DNA from: DAXETY01 sp051155755
Lineage (GTDB): Bacteria; Desulfobacterota; Desulfobacteria; Desulfobacterales; SG8-13
Direction: 5' to 3'
Assembly: GCA_051155755.1 (NCBI GenBank)
Contig: DAXETY010000101.1
Span: 1 to 22,106, forward strand
DNA length: 22,106 nucleotides
The notes beneath the pieces were generated by a model. It did no database searches. It worked only from the letters and a program-made list of their open reading frames with translations, and was not told where the DNA came from. The translations under genes and the position numbers were made by a program. Each line of letters begins with the position of its first letter. Position 1 is the stretch's first letter. Shown here piece after piece: positions 7,152 to 14,629 of the stretch.

Positions 7152-8687
7152 TCAGGATTTGGTTCGATAATCCTTCGGATCGATCCCGTGTTTTTTTAGC
7201 TTGTAGTGCAGCAATTGGCGGGATACGTGCAGCTTGCGCGCCGCCTCGGCGATTCGGCCATCCGTGTCGGCCAGTACCCGGCAAATCAAATCGTTTTCCT
7301 GCTGTTTCTGAATCCTGGCCAAACCGTTGCCGTTTCGAAATTCAGTCTCTATATCGGCGGATGGCAATCTTTGAAAACCGTCGATTCGTTTGAGCGTGTC
7401 TTCCGCCGCCGGCGTCTTCGAACCGGAGCCTCCGTATTTCTGCAAAATCCGCTCCTCCCCGTTACGGCCCTCTCTGAAATGCACCGGCAGTTGGTCGGCC
7501 GTCAGGGTATCTTCCTGCGCCTCGACCACATTCAAGGCGGCCTCGATCATGTGCTCCAGTTCACGAATGTTGCCCGGCCAATGGTACCGGCGGAATCGCT
7601 GCATAACGTCGGGAGAGGCCTGCTGCACCCGGGTGTCCAGTCTCAGGTTGTGCTTGTAAAGAAAATGGCGCACCAACGCGTCCAGGTCACTGCGCCGACG
7701 GCGGAGCGGCGGAATCTCGATAAAAACCACTCCCAGGCGGTGGAACAAATCCCGACGCAGCAGTCCGTCCTGAATTGCGTCCAGGGGATCGCAGTTGAGG
7801 GAGCTGGTGATTTTCACATTGACGTCGCATTCTTCCTCCGATCCCAGACGCCGGATTTTGTTTTCCTGCAGCACCCGCAGCAATTTGGCCTGCAGGTTCA
7901 ATGGCATCGATTCGATCTCATCCAGATACAAGGTACCGTCACGGGCCTGTTCGAACAAACCCGGCTTGTCGAGTGCTCCGGTAAAAGCGCCCTTGACGGT
8001 GCCGAACAAAAGGCTCTCGAGCAGGTGCTCCGGTATGGCGGCACAATTCATTGCAATATAGCGGTTTCGGCGGCGTTTGCTGTAATTGTGAATCGCCTGG
8101 GCAAACATCTCCTTTCCGGTTCCGGTTTCTCCGAGCAACATGATCGGCGATGGGGAACCGGCGGCGCTGCGGGCTTTTTTGAGGCAGTTGAGAAAATGTC
8201 CGTCCGCGCCGATCAGGTCGGCGAATGTAAAGCGGGTGCCGTTTTTCAATTTACGATTGGGGCCGGTTTGCAATGAAGAAGAAGAAACGAGCTCCTTTTC
8301 GATGGCTTCGCTGTCTTTCACAAAACAAATGGCCCCTCGAAATCCGTTGGCACCTTGAATCGGAAATACACTGTGGATGGCATGTACCGGGCGGCCGTAC
8401 CTGGGTCGATAAAACAGCATCTGGTGCAAGACGGCCCGACCGCTTTTTAAACAACGCATGATCATGCTGGTGTCTTCATCCAGATCGTAGACTTCGCTCA
8501 AATTTTTTCCAACCACCGTGTCCGCCTCCAGTTGGTCGATCTTGGCCTGCACCCGGTTGTAAAATACAATACGGCCGGCGGCGTCGGCGATAATGACCCC
8601 TTCGTCGAAGTTGGACAGAATTTGAAAAAAATCGGCTTCGCTCAAGTGGAAGGCGGTGTTGGGATCAGCGGGAGGCTGCTCGTCCAT
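7152..8687 (-). CDS. Sigma54-dependent transcriptional activator (PAS - AAA+ - HTH)
   Basis: A 511-residue protein. Residues about 18-130 form a PAS sensor domain (FDEGVIIADAAGRIVFYN). The AAA+ domain spans about 155-385, with Walker A GETGTGKE (186-193), the sigma54-contact loop GAFTGA (233-238), Walker B GTLYLDEIE (251-259) and arginine-finger region LLRRDLFHRL (309-318). A Fis-type HTH lies at about 475-500 (GRIAEAARKLHVSRQLLHYKLKKHGI). There is no phosphoreceiver domain, so it probably senses a small ligand through PAS, like RocR/PrdR-type activators. ATG at 8685-8687 is preceded by GAGGTG. It is convergent with the MttB-family gene, whose promoter is of the sigma54 type, making that gene its likeliest target. 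All residues needed for an active activator are present. Confidence 0.93.
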   Translation of the reverse strand: MDEQPPADPNTAFHLSEADFFQILSNFDEGVIIADAAGRIVFYNRVQAKIDQLEADTVVGKNLSEVYDLDEDTSMIMRCLKSGRAVLHQMLFYRPRYGRPVHAIHSVFPIQGANGFRGAICFVKDSEAIEKELVSSSSLQTGPNRKLKNGTRFTFADLIGADGHFLNCLKKARSAAGSPSPIMLLGETGTGKEMFAQAIHNYSKRRRNRYIAMNCAAIPEHLLESLLFGTVKGAFTGALDKPGLFEQARDGTLYLDEIESMPLNLQAKLLRVLQENKIRRLGSEEECDVNVKITSSLNCDPLDAIQDGLLRRDLFHRLGVVFIEIPPLRRRRSDLDALVRHFLYKHNLRLDTRVQQASPDVMQRFRRYHWPGNIRELEHMIEAALNVVEAQEDTLTADQLPVHFREGRNGEERILQKYGGSGSKTPAAEDTLKRIDGFQRLPSADIETEFRNGNGLARIQKQQENDLICRVLADTDGRIAEAARKLHVSRQLLHYKLKKHGIDPKDYRTKS

Positions 8688-8809
8688 GGGTCACCTCGCA
8701 AGACCCGTAACCGTGTTTTCGGCCTGAGTAAGCAGGCTTTCGAAAAAGGTTGGTTGGCTGGTTGATGATCGATCGCCCGAATTTTCTGCTTCCGGGCGGC
8801 TTGGCAAAG

Positions 8810-8835
8810 GGAGATTTGAGCGGATTCAAATCTCC
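8810..8835. repeat. Perfect 10-bp hairpin in intergenic region
   Basis: GGAGATTTGA (8810-8819) pairs perfectly with TCAAATCTCC (8826-8835) around a 6-base loop. No T-run follows on either strand, so it is not a standard terminator. It lies about 120 bp upstream of the activator gene on its 5' side. Confidence 0.7.
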
Positions 8836-8884
8836 GAAGACCGAAGTCAACAACCACCCGCGAAGCGGATGACTTGAATATTCC

Positions 8885-8908
8885 TGCCAGCGGCAATTGC
8901 CGCTGGCA
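8885..8908. repeat. 24-bp perfect palindrome
   Basis: TGCCAGCGGCAA (8885-8896) is followed directly by its exact reverse complement (8897-8908), with no spacer. It lies 4 bases upstream of repeat copy B. As DNA it could be a dimeric-protein site; as RNA it could form a stem. No copy accompanies repeat copy A. Confidence 0.85.
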
Positions 8909-8912
8909 AGAA

Positions 8913-8975
8913 AAGACAGAAGCACTTTTGTACTTCGATGTTGAACTTGCAGTCGCACCCGGATTGGGCAAGAAT
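8913..8975 (+). repeat. 63-bp dispersed repeat, copy B
   Basis: 59/63 identical to copy A at 5226-5288. Three of the four differences are G-to-A relative to copy A; one of these breaks a pair in the GAAGCAC/GTACTTC hairpin (8919-8936). This copy lies between the divergent sigma54-activator and lon genes, directly beside the 24-bp palindrome. Confidence 0.85.
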
Positions 8976-9314
8976 TGAATGTTAATTTTGTAACCATATC
9001 ATCATATTTTATCTGTGTAAAGCCAACATGTTATACCCGGACATATCGTCCGGGTCACCGCCGATGCGTTCGTGGATGCCGCTTGATGCAAAGCGATCCG
9101 GTATGGGACCCCTCCCCGAAATCCGCAAGCCCCCCTGGATGCCCCTCGGGTGATAGCGGCAGCCGAGGCTGCATCGGTAAAACCCGCAGCGGTCAACCCG
9201 GCCCGCTTCGATGCGATCGCTGCGGCCGACAGCTGCATCGACAAATCGATCACAGTGCTTTATCGTCCTTTTGAACGCCACCGATGGTGCCGGGAAGTTT
9301 GCGCACCGTATCGG
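8976..9314. other. Non-coding stretch between repeat B and the lon promoter, largely unexplained
   Basis: Short open frames exist on both strands but overlap one another, lack convincing ribosome sites and show no recognisable protein similarity. The one clear element is a perfect 8-bp hairpin, ACCCGGAC-atatc-GTCCGGGT (9035-9055), with no T-run. A smaller GCAGCC/GGCTGC pairing occurs near 9160-9173. It could hold a long lon leader, a small RNA or a decayed gene; I cannot tell which. Confidence 0.4.
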
Positions 9315-9342
9315 TTTACAAACTAAAATGGTGTATTATTAT
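9315..9342 (+). promoter_or_regulatory. Candidate sigma70-type promoter for lon
   Basis: TTTACA (9315-9320) and TATTAT (9337-9342) are separated by 16 bp in an AT-rich patch about 100 bases upstream of the lon start. No CIRCE element or clear heat-shock sigma motif is seen. Confidence 0.5.
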
Positions 9343-9366
9343 TTTTATCCGTGGGTAAAAAATAAT
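9337..9366. promoter_or_regulatory. Imperfect inverted repeat at the lon promoter, possible operator
   Basis: TTTTTATCC (9342-9350) faces GGGTAAAAA (9353-9361) across 2 bases, with one T-G mismatch. The symmetry extends outward into ATTATT...AATAAT if a one-base bulge is allowed. It overlaps the -10 box and probable start site, where a repressor could act. Confidence 0.4.
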
Positions 9367-9443
9367 GTAAACGAGATCAGGCAATTGTGATCGCCGGCAA
9401 TGGAAACTCGGCATCGCAGGCCTGCCGGAAATAAGGTGGTATA

Positions 9444-11897
9444 ATGACCGAAAAAGATCAGAATCTCAAAAATAACGACGTTGAGCCGGAATCGGTGAAA
9501 TTGCCGGAGATCCCAAACGAGCTGCCGATTCTTCCACTGCGGAACTCGGTGGCCTTTCCCTTTTCAATGATGCCGCTGGCCGTTGGTATTCCACGTTCCG
9601 TAAAGCTGGTCAACGAAGCCCTGAAGGGCGACCGGCTCATCGGACTGGTGGGTGTCAAAAATACCGAAGCAGAAGAGCCGCTGCCCGGTCAGACCTACGA
9701 AATCGGTACGGTCGCCAAGGTGGAACACGTAACGCGGGGATCGGACAACACCCTGCAGGTGATCGTTCAGGGCATCGAACGTTTCAAAATCGAATACTGG
9801 CTGGCCGATTCCCCCTACCTGAAAGCGAAAATTGCGCTGACCCCGGACCGGCAGGAAAAAAACCTGGAACTGGATGCACTGGTGCGCAGCCTGCGGGAAC
9901 TGGCCCAGGAAGTGGTGGCGTTGTCTCCGAAGTTTCCCAAGGAGGTTTCCGAATATCTCGCCCAAGTGAAAGATCCGCGCTATCTGACCTATCTGATCGC
10001 CAGCGGAGCGGACCTGGATTCGCCCAAGGCCCAGGAGATTCTGGAAACCGACCCCCTCAAGGAAAAAATTCGTCTGTTGATCAGTCACCTGTCGCGTGAA
10101 AAAGAGGTGCTGACCCTGGGGCAGAAAATCCAGTCCGAAGCCCGCGAGGAAATGAGCAAGGCCCAGCGGGAATACTATCTGCGGCAGCAGCTCAAGGCAA
10201 TCCAGAAGGAACTGGGCGAAAGCGACGAAGCCGGATCGGAAATCGACGAGTATCAGTCCAAAATCGACGATGCCTACCTGCCGGACGAAGTGCGCAAAGA
10301 AGCCGAGCGGGAACTCAAGCGCCTGACCGGCATGCCGCCGCAGGCGGCCGAATATTCGGTGATCAAGACCTATCTGGACTGGCTGCTGGAGCTTCCCTGG
10401 CGCAAGACCAGCGAAGACCAGAGCAACATCGACCGGGCCCGGCGCGTGTTGGACGAGGACCACTACGGCCTGGAAGACGTCAAGAGACGGATTGTTGAAT
10501 ACCTGGCCGTCCGCAAGATGGTTCGCGAGCGAGGCATCCAAATGGATCCCGACCAGGAAGGGGCGGCAACCGAAGCCATGGGTGCAATCCTGTGCTTCAC
10601 CGGTCCCCCGGGGGTTGGGAAAACCAGTTTGGGCCAGAGCATTGCCCGTGCATTGGGTCGCAAGTTCACCCGCATGAGTCTTGGCGGCATGCGTGATGAA
10701 GCCGAAATTCGCGGTCACCGCCGCACCTACATCGGCGCCATGCCCGGACGAATCATCCAGGCCATGAAACGGGCCGGGACCCGCAATCCGGTATTCATGC
10801 TCGACGAAGTCGATAAAATCGGCGCCGACTGGCGTGGAGACCCCAGCAGTGCCCTGCTGGAGGTCCTGGATCCCGCCCAGAACCACGCGTTTCGCGACCA
10901 TTACCTGGACGTGGACTTCGACCTGAGTGACGTGATTTTCATCACCACCGCCAACCAGCTGGAAACCATTCCCGCTCCGTTGCGGGACCGCATGGAAATC
11001 ATATCACTCGACGGCTATACCGAATATGAGAAGGTCCAGATTGCCCAGCGGCACCTGGTGCCCAGGCAGTTGACCGCCCACGGCCTCCGGGCTGAAGAGA
11101 TTACCTTAACCGAAGAAGCCCTGCGGAAAATTGTCCAGGATTATACCCGCGAAGCCGGTGTTCGCAATCTCGAGCGCCAGATCGGTGCCATATTCCGCAA
11201 ATGTGTGGTCAAAATTGCCGAACAGGAATGGACCCACGTGTTGATCACACCGGACCTGGTCCGCGAGGCACTGAAAAAAGAGCGGTTTGAATCCGAATTT
11301 TCCGAAAACATCGAAATACCGGGTATCGCCACCGGATTGGCGGTTACGGCTTTTGGCGGAGACATTCTCTTTATCGAAGCCACCCGCATGGGCGGCAAAG
11401 GCCATCTCACCTTGACCGGACACCTGGGAGACGTAATGCGGGAAAGCGCTCAGATCGCCCACAGTTATGTCCGCTCCAAGGCCGAATTGCTGGAAGTCTC
11501 CCCGGAGGTGTTCGAAAAAACGGATGTGCATCTGCACGTACCTGCGGGCGCGGTGCCCAAGGACGGACCTTCGGCCGGTGTCGCCATGATCCTGTCCATG
11601 ACCAGCCTGTTTACCGGCCGGCCGGTGCGCGGCGACGTGGGTATGACCGGTGAAGTGACCCTGCGCGGACGGGTGCTGCCGGTGGGGGGCATCAAGCAGA
11701 AAGTTCTGGCCGCCCATCGTGCGGGGCTGACCACGGTCATTCTGCCGAAGCGCAACGAAAAAGACCTCGACGACCTTCCCGACGAGGTTCGCAACACCAT
11801 GTTGATTGTACTGGTGGATCGCATCGATGAAGCATTGAAAGCCGCATTCGATACCGATGCGCATCATCGCGACGAACCGCAAACGGTGACCGGATAA
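9444..11897 (+). CDS. lon: Lon ATP-dependent protease (LonA type)
   Basis: An 817-residue soluble protein that degrades misfolded and regulatory proteins as a hexamer. The N-terminal LON substrate domain starts at LPILPLRNSVAFPF (about residue 28) and is followed by a long helical region. The AAA+ module carries Walker A GPPGVGKT at 387-394 and Walker B FMLDEVD around 451-457. The C-terminal peptidase domain has the catalytic Ser710 in PKDGPSAGVAM and Lys753 in GGIKQKVLAAHRAG, 43 residues apart as in Escherichia coli Lon. Length and all catalytic features are normal for LonA. ATG9444 is preceded by AAGGTGG. It is transcribed alone: a promoter-like patch lies upstream and a strong intrinsic terminator follows the stop. 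Confidence 0.97.
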   Translation: MTEKDQNLKNNDVEPESVKLPEIPNELPILPLRNSVAFPFSMMPLAVGIPRSVKLVNEALKGDRLIGLVGVKNTEAEEPLPGQTYEIGTVAKVEHVTRGSDNTLQVIVQGIERFKIEYWLADSPYLKAKIALTPDRQEKNLELDALVRSLRELAQEVVALSPKFPKEVSEYLAQVKDPRYLTYLIASGADLDSPKAQEILETDPLKEKIRLLISHLSREKEVLTLGQKIQSEAREEMSKAQREYYLRQQLKAIQKELGESDEAGSEIDEYQSKIDDAYLPDEVRKEAERELKRLTGMPPQAAEYSVIKTYLDWLLELPWRKTSEDQSNIDRARRVLDEDHYGLEDVKRRIVEYLAVRKMVRERGIQMDPDQEGAATEAMGAILCFTGPPGVGKTSLGQSIARALGRKFTRMSLGGMRDEAEIRGHRRTYIGAMPGRIIQAMKRAGTRNPVFMLDEVDKIGADWRGDPSSALLEVLDPAQNHAFRDHYLDVDFDLSDVIFITTANQLETIPAPLRDRMEIISLDGYTEYEKVQIAQRHLVPRQLTAHGLRAEEITLTEEALRKIVQDYTREAGVRNLERQIGAIFRKCVVKIAEQEWTHVLITPDLVREALKKERFESEFSENIEIPGIATGLAVTAFGGDILFIEATRMGGKGHLTLTGHLGDVMRESAQIAHSYVRSKAELLEVSPEVFEKTDVHLHVPAGAVPKDGPSAGVAMILSMTSLFTGRPVRGDVGMTGEVTLRGRVLPVGGIKQKVLAAHRAGLTTVILPKRNEKDLDDLPDEVRNTMLIVLVDRIDEALKAAFDTDAHHRDEPQTVTG

Positions 11898-11910
11898 AGA
11901 AGAACCCGAT

Positions 11911-11944
11911 CGGCGGGCGATGGGTATCAATCGCCCGCCGTTTT
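11911..11944 (+). terminator. Intrinsic terminator of lon
   Basis: CGGCGGGCGAT (11911-11921) pairs perfectly with ATCGCCCGCCG (11930-11940) around an 8-base loop and is followed by TTTT (11941-11944), starting 13 bases after the lon stop. Confidence 0.85.
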
Positions 11945-11955
11945 GCGTTAGGCCC

Positions 11956-13503
11956 ATGAACCCCACCGCCCCGCCGGCCTCCTCGGATCGTGCCGCGTCG
12001 CAGCCTTCCGGCGGCGCACACCGCGTATTTCTGGTGATCTCCGTACTGTTGACCCTGTTTCTGGGAGCGCTGGACACGCTGGTCATGGGCGCGGCCATGC
12101 CCACCGTGGTGGCGCAGCTGGGCGGATTGGACGTGTATAGCTGGGTATTTTCCGCCTATCTGCTCAGCCGGGCCATTTCCCTGCCGATTTTCGGCAAGCT
12201 GGCCGACCTTTTCAACCGCAAACATCTGTTCGGCGCCTCAATCGGAATTTTTCTGGCCGGCTCTCTGATGTCCGGCGCGGCCGGCAGCATGCTGCAGCTG
12301 ATCCTGGCCCGCACGCTGCAAGGGGTCGGTGCCGGTGCCAATTTTGCGCTGGTCTACATCCTGCTGGCCGATATCGCCGCTCCGGGAAAACGAGGCAAAA
12401 TGATGTCGATGGCCAGCATCGTCTGGGGGTTGGCCAGCGTCCTCGGGCCACCGATCGGAGGCTTCATCGTCAATTTTTTTTCATGGCGCTGGATATTCTT
12501 TATCAACATTCCCTTGGGCCTGGTTTCCCTGGCCGGCATTTACCTTTTTTTCGAAGATGAACAAACCCGGCAGCGGAAGTTATCCATCGATATCGCCGGT
12601 GCATTGGCCCTGGCAGCCACCATCCTGCCGCTGCTGACCGTTTTTCTGGTCGGCGGACGCAGCCATCAGTGGATTTCACCGGCCATCGGGGGCCTGTTGC
12701 TGCTGAGTGCGCTTGCCGGAACCGTCTTTGCCTGGTTCGAGAGACGGGCGGCCGACCCGATTCTGCACACCGATTTTTTCCGGCTGTCCGGTTTCCGAAA
12801 CGGAAATGTCGCTTCTTTTTTCAGCAGCTTTTCCATCTTTTCGCTGGCGGCCTTCAGCCCGCTCTTCATCCAGGGGGCGCTGGGCAAAACACCGGCGGAA
12901 GTGGGCGTCGCCATGATTCCGCTGAGCCTGGCCTGGTCTGCCGGAGCGCTGTTGTGCGGCCAGACGGTTCATCGTTTCCGTAAGCGGACCTATGCCGTGG
13001 CCGGCGGTGTGATGCTGCTGGTCGCAGGGGCGGCCGCGCTGGGAGCATCCCCCGGCATGTCGTTGGTTCGACTCTCGCTGATCCTGAGCCTGGCCGGACT
13101 CGGCATGGGGTTTGTTTCCATCGCCTCCTTGCTGGTCGTTCAAGACAGTGTGAGTGACGCCCATCTGGGCGTATCCACCGCCTCCCACCAGTTCACCCGG
13201 ACACTGGGCGGCACCATCGGGGTGGGGGTTGCCGGCGGTCTGCTCAACGCCCGCTTCGATTCGGGGCTCGGCCGACTGTCCGGATTTGAATCCCTCGGAC
13301 CGGAGTTGTCCGAACGACTCCAGACCAACGTGGAAAACCTTTTCGATACCGGCGTTCAGGACCGCATCCCGGCTGCACTGCTGCAGCAACTGCGGGACCT
13401 GGTCGGAGAAAGCGTTGAGATGGTGTTCTGGACGGCCACGGTGGCGGCGCTGATCTGTACGGGCTTTTGCCTGATGTTGCCTTCGGGTAAGCGCCGACGA
13501 TAA
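11956..13503 (+). CDS. MFS transporter, DHA2 (EmrB/QacA-like, 14-TM) drug exporter family
   Basis: A 515-residue inner-membrane protein with about 14 hydrophobic segments. The first begins at about residue 24, after a short polar Pro/Ser/Ala-rich tail. MFS motif A is seen as GKLADLFNRKHLF between helices 2 and 3, and the antiporter motif C as VLGPPIGGF in helix 5. The early LDTLVMGAAMPTV block is typical of DHA2 exporters, which expel lipophilic compounds in exchange for protons. No periplasmic adaptor (EmrA) gene is adjacent. ATG11956 was chosen because the in-frame upstream ATG lies inside the lon terminator; only a weak TTAGG precedes it. The substrate cannot be predicted. Downstream it converges on fchA. 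Confidence 0.88.
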   Translation: MNPTAPPASSDRAASQPSGGAHRVFLVISVLLTLFLGALDTLVMGAAMPTVVAQLGGLDVYSWVFSAYLLSRAISLPIFGKLADLFNRKHLFGASIGIFLAGSLMSGAAGSMLQLILARTLQGVGAGANFALVYILLADIAAPGKRGKMMSMASIVWGLASVLGPPIGGFIVNFFSWRWIFFINIPLGLVSLAGIYLFFEDEQTRQRKLSIDIAGALALAATILPLLTVFLVGGRSHQWISPAIGGLLLLSALAGTVFAWFERRAADPILHTDFFRLSGFRNGNVASFFSSFSIFSLAAFSPLFIQGALGKTPAEVGVAMIPLSLAWSAGALLCGQTVHRFRKRTYAVAGGVMLLVAGAAALGASPGMSLVRLSLILSLAGLGMGFVSIASLLVVQDSVSDAHLGVSTASHQFTRTLGGTIGVGVAGGLLNARFDSGLGRLSGFESLGPELSERLQTNVENLFDTGVQDRIPAALLQQLRDLVGESVEMVFWTATVAALICTGFCLMLPSGKRRR

Positions 13504-13518
13504 TTGACCACTGCCCGC

Positions 13519-13538
13519 GGCAGCAACCCAAGGCTGCC
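13519..13538. terminator. Possible weak bidirectional terminator hairpin between MFS gene and fchA
   Basis: GGCAGC (13519-13524) pairs with GCTGCC (13533-13538) around an 8-base loop, in the 42-bp gap between two convergent genes. There is no T-run, so function is doubtful. Confidence 0.25.
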
Positions 13539-13545
13539 CCCCGTC

Positions 13546-14163
13546 TCAGATTTGGACCGCAGCGAGCACCTTTTTTTCGATTTGCAGGATTTGCGCTTCC
13601 AGAGCATCGGCCCGGGACGCCAGCGTTGCGACCAGATCGGGGTCCTTCAGGGATTTCAGGTTGATCCGCACATTATAGATGGCGCCCAATCCGGCGCTGC
13701 GTGCCATTAACGCGCCGACCGCGCCGTCGGTAACGGCATTGGGATTGCCACGGCGTACGACCCGGTCGGTGAGTTCCAGGATTTCGAGGGCCAGCTCGGC
13801 CACTTCCAGTGGGACCCGGGCCGCCGTTTCCATGGCCACCTGAACGGCACGTCGGCGATCGGCTTTTTCGGAATCGGTCTGCCGCGGCAATTTGAAGGCT
13901 GCCATGACCTTGCGATACGCCTCCGGGTCTCGATCCACCAATTTCAGGCAGCGTTCCATCAGATTGGCCGCATTGGCGGCAGTCTCCTGCATTTCCTTCT
14001 CCACGGATTCAAACTCCTTGCGTCCGGCGGTCAGCCCGGCCACCATTCCGGCCAGGACCGATCCCAGGGCCCCGGCCAGGGCCGACACACTGCCGCCGCC
14101 GGGAACCGCTTCTCCCGCTGAAGTCTTTTCCAGATAAGCCCGAAGGGACAGATCAGCGTACAA
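13546..14163 (-). CDS. fchA: Cyclodeaminase/cyclohydrolase family protein (formiminotetrahydrofolate cyclodeaminase, FchA-like)
   Basis: A 205-residue protein, the size of the stand-alone cyclodeaminase domain of FTCD. The glycine-rich AVPGGGSVSALAGALGSVLAGMVAGLT region (about 19-45), the GNPNAVTDGAVGALMA block (about 139-154) and the final YNVRINLKSLKD segment are characteristic. The enzyme converts 5-formiminotetrahydrofolate to 5,10-methenyltetrahydrofolate and ammonia; some family members act instead as methenyl-THF cyclohydrolase. The start is TTG at 14161-14163, supported by a strong AAAGGAGG 6 bases before it and by the family N-terminus MYADLSLRAYLE. It is divergent from hutH, which fits folate-linked histidine degradation. 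The formiminotransferase half is not present in the window. Confidence 0.88.
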   Translation of the reverse strand: MYADLSLRAYLEKTSAGEAVPGGGSVSALAGALGSVLAGMVAGLTAGRKEFESVEKEMQETAANAANLMERCLKLVDRDPEAYRKVMAAFKLPRQTDSEKADRRRAVQVAMETAARVPLEVAELALEILELTDRVVRRGNPNAVTDGAVGALMARSAGLGAIYNVRINLKSLKDPDLVATLASRADALEAQILQIEKKVLAAVQI

Positions 14164-14232
14164 AGGATACCTCCTTTCCTCTTGTCATATATGATCGTCG
14201 CTATCGGCAGGTCGAACTGCGCCGCCCATCGC

Positions 14233-14491
14233 CGCAACCCGCAATCGGCAACCCGAACAACCAATGAAACCAATAGAAAAAGCTCAACGCTGAACGCTGA
14301 AAGCTCAAAGCAAGGGCAAATGCCGAAAATCCGAAAATCATAAAATGCTTAAATGAAAACCGGGTCCGTTGTCGAATGTCCGCCGCCCATTGTCAAAAGC
14401 GACGCATTGCCCTTACTCTATGCCCTATGACCTATGACGAATCCCGCAACCCGTCACCCGCAACTCGCAACCCGCAGCCCGTAACCCGCAA
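14233..14491. repeat. Mosaic of five degenerate 7-bp and 8-bp tandem repeat tracts
   Basis: Within 260 bp there are five short arrays with different unit sequences. (1) 14233-14253: CGCAACC, CGCAATC, GGCAACC. (2) 14281-14308: AGCTCAA, CGCTGAA, CGCTGAA, AGCTCAA. (3) 14323-14354, period 8: CCGAAAAT twice, CATAAAAT, GCTTAAAT. (4) 14418-14438: CTATGCC, CTATGAC, CTATGAC. (5) 14443-14491: seven units with consensus CCCGCAA. This occupies most of the 466-bp gap between fchA and hutH. It lacks the long conserved repeats and unique spacers of a CRISPR array. Confidence 0.85.
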
Positions 14492-14629
14492 CCTATTAAC
14501 TTCCATAGGTAGTCGAGGGACAAAAATCAAGCAGGTCACTGAAGCGAATTGTCTTTTGAACCGGATTTTGATAGCAGATGTTTTGTTGCCTGGTGCCACT
14601 ACTCGGCCCAACATCAAGGATCCCAGTCG

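Noticed and set aside
8975..9274. Plus-strand frame of 99 codons and overlapping minus-strand frames upstream of lon
   Set aside because: They overlap each other, lack ribosome sites, and their products are Arg/Cys/Gly or Ala-rich without recognisable pattern.
9564..10901. Minus-strand open frame of 445 codons opposite lon
   Set aside because: Antisense to conserved Lon domains, no ribosome site or family similarity.
14388..14399. TTGTCAAAAG upstream of hutH as an extra site for the sigma54 activator
   Set aside because: It shares an 11-base match with one site of the 5367-5472 cluster, but it is single, not palindromic, and no -24/-12 promoter is seen before hutH.
14443..14491. CCCGCAA array considered as a CRISPR
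   Set aside because: Units are 7 bp with no spacers and no cas genes are nearby; it is a short tandem repeat.
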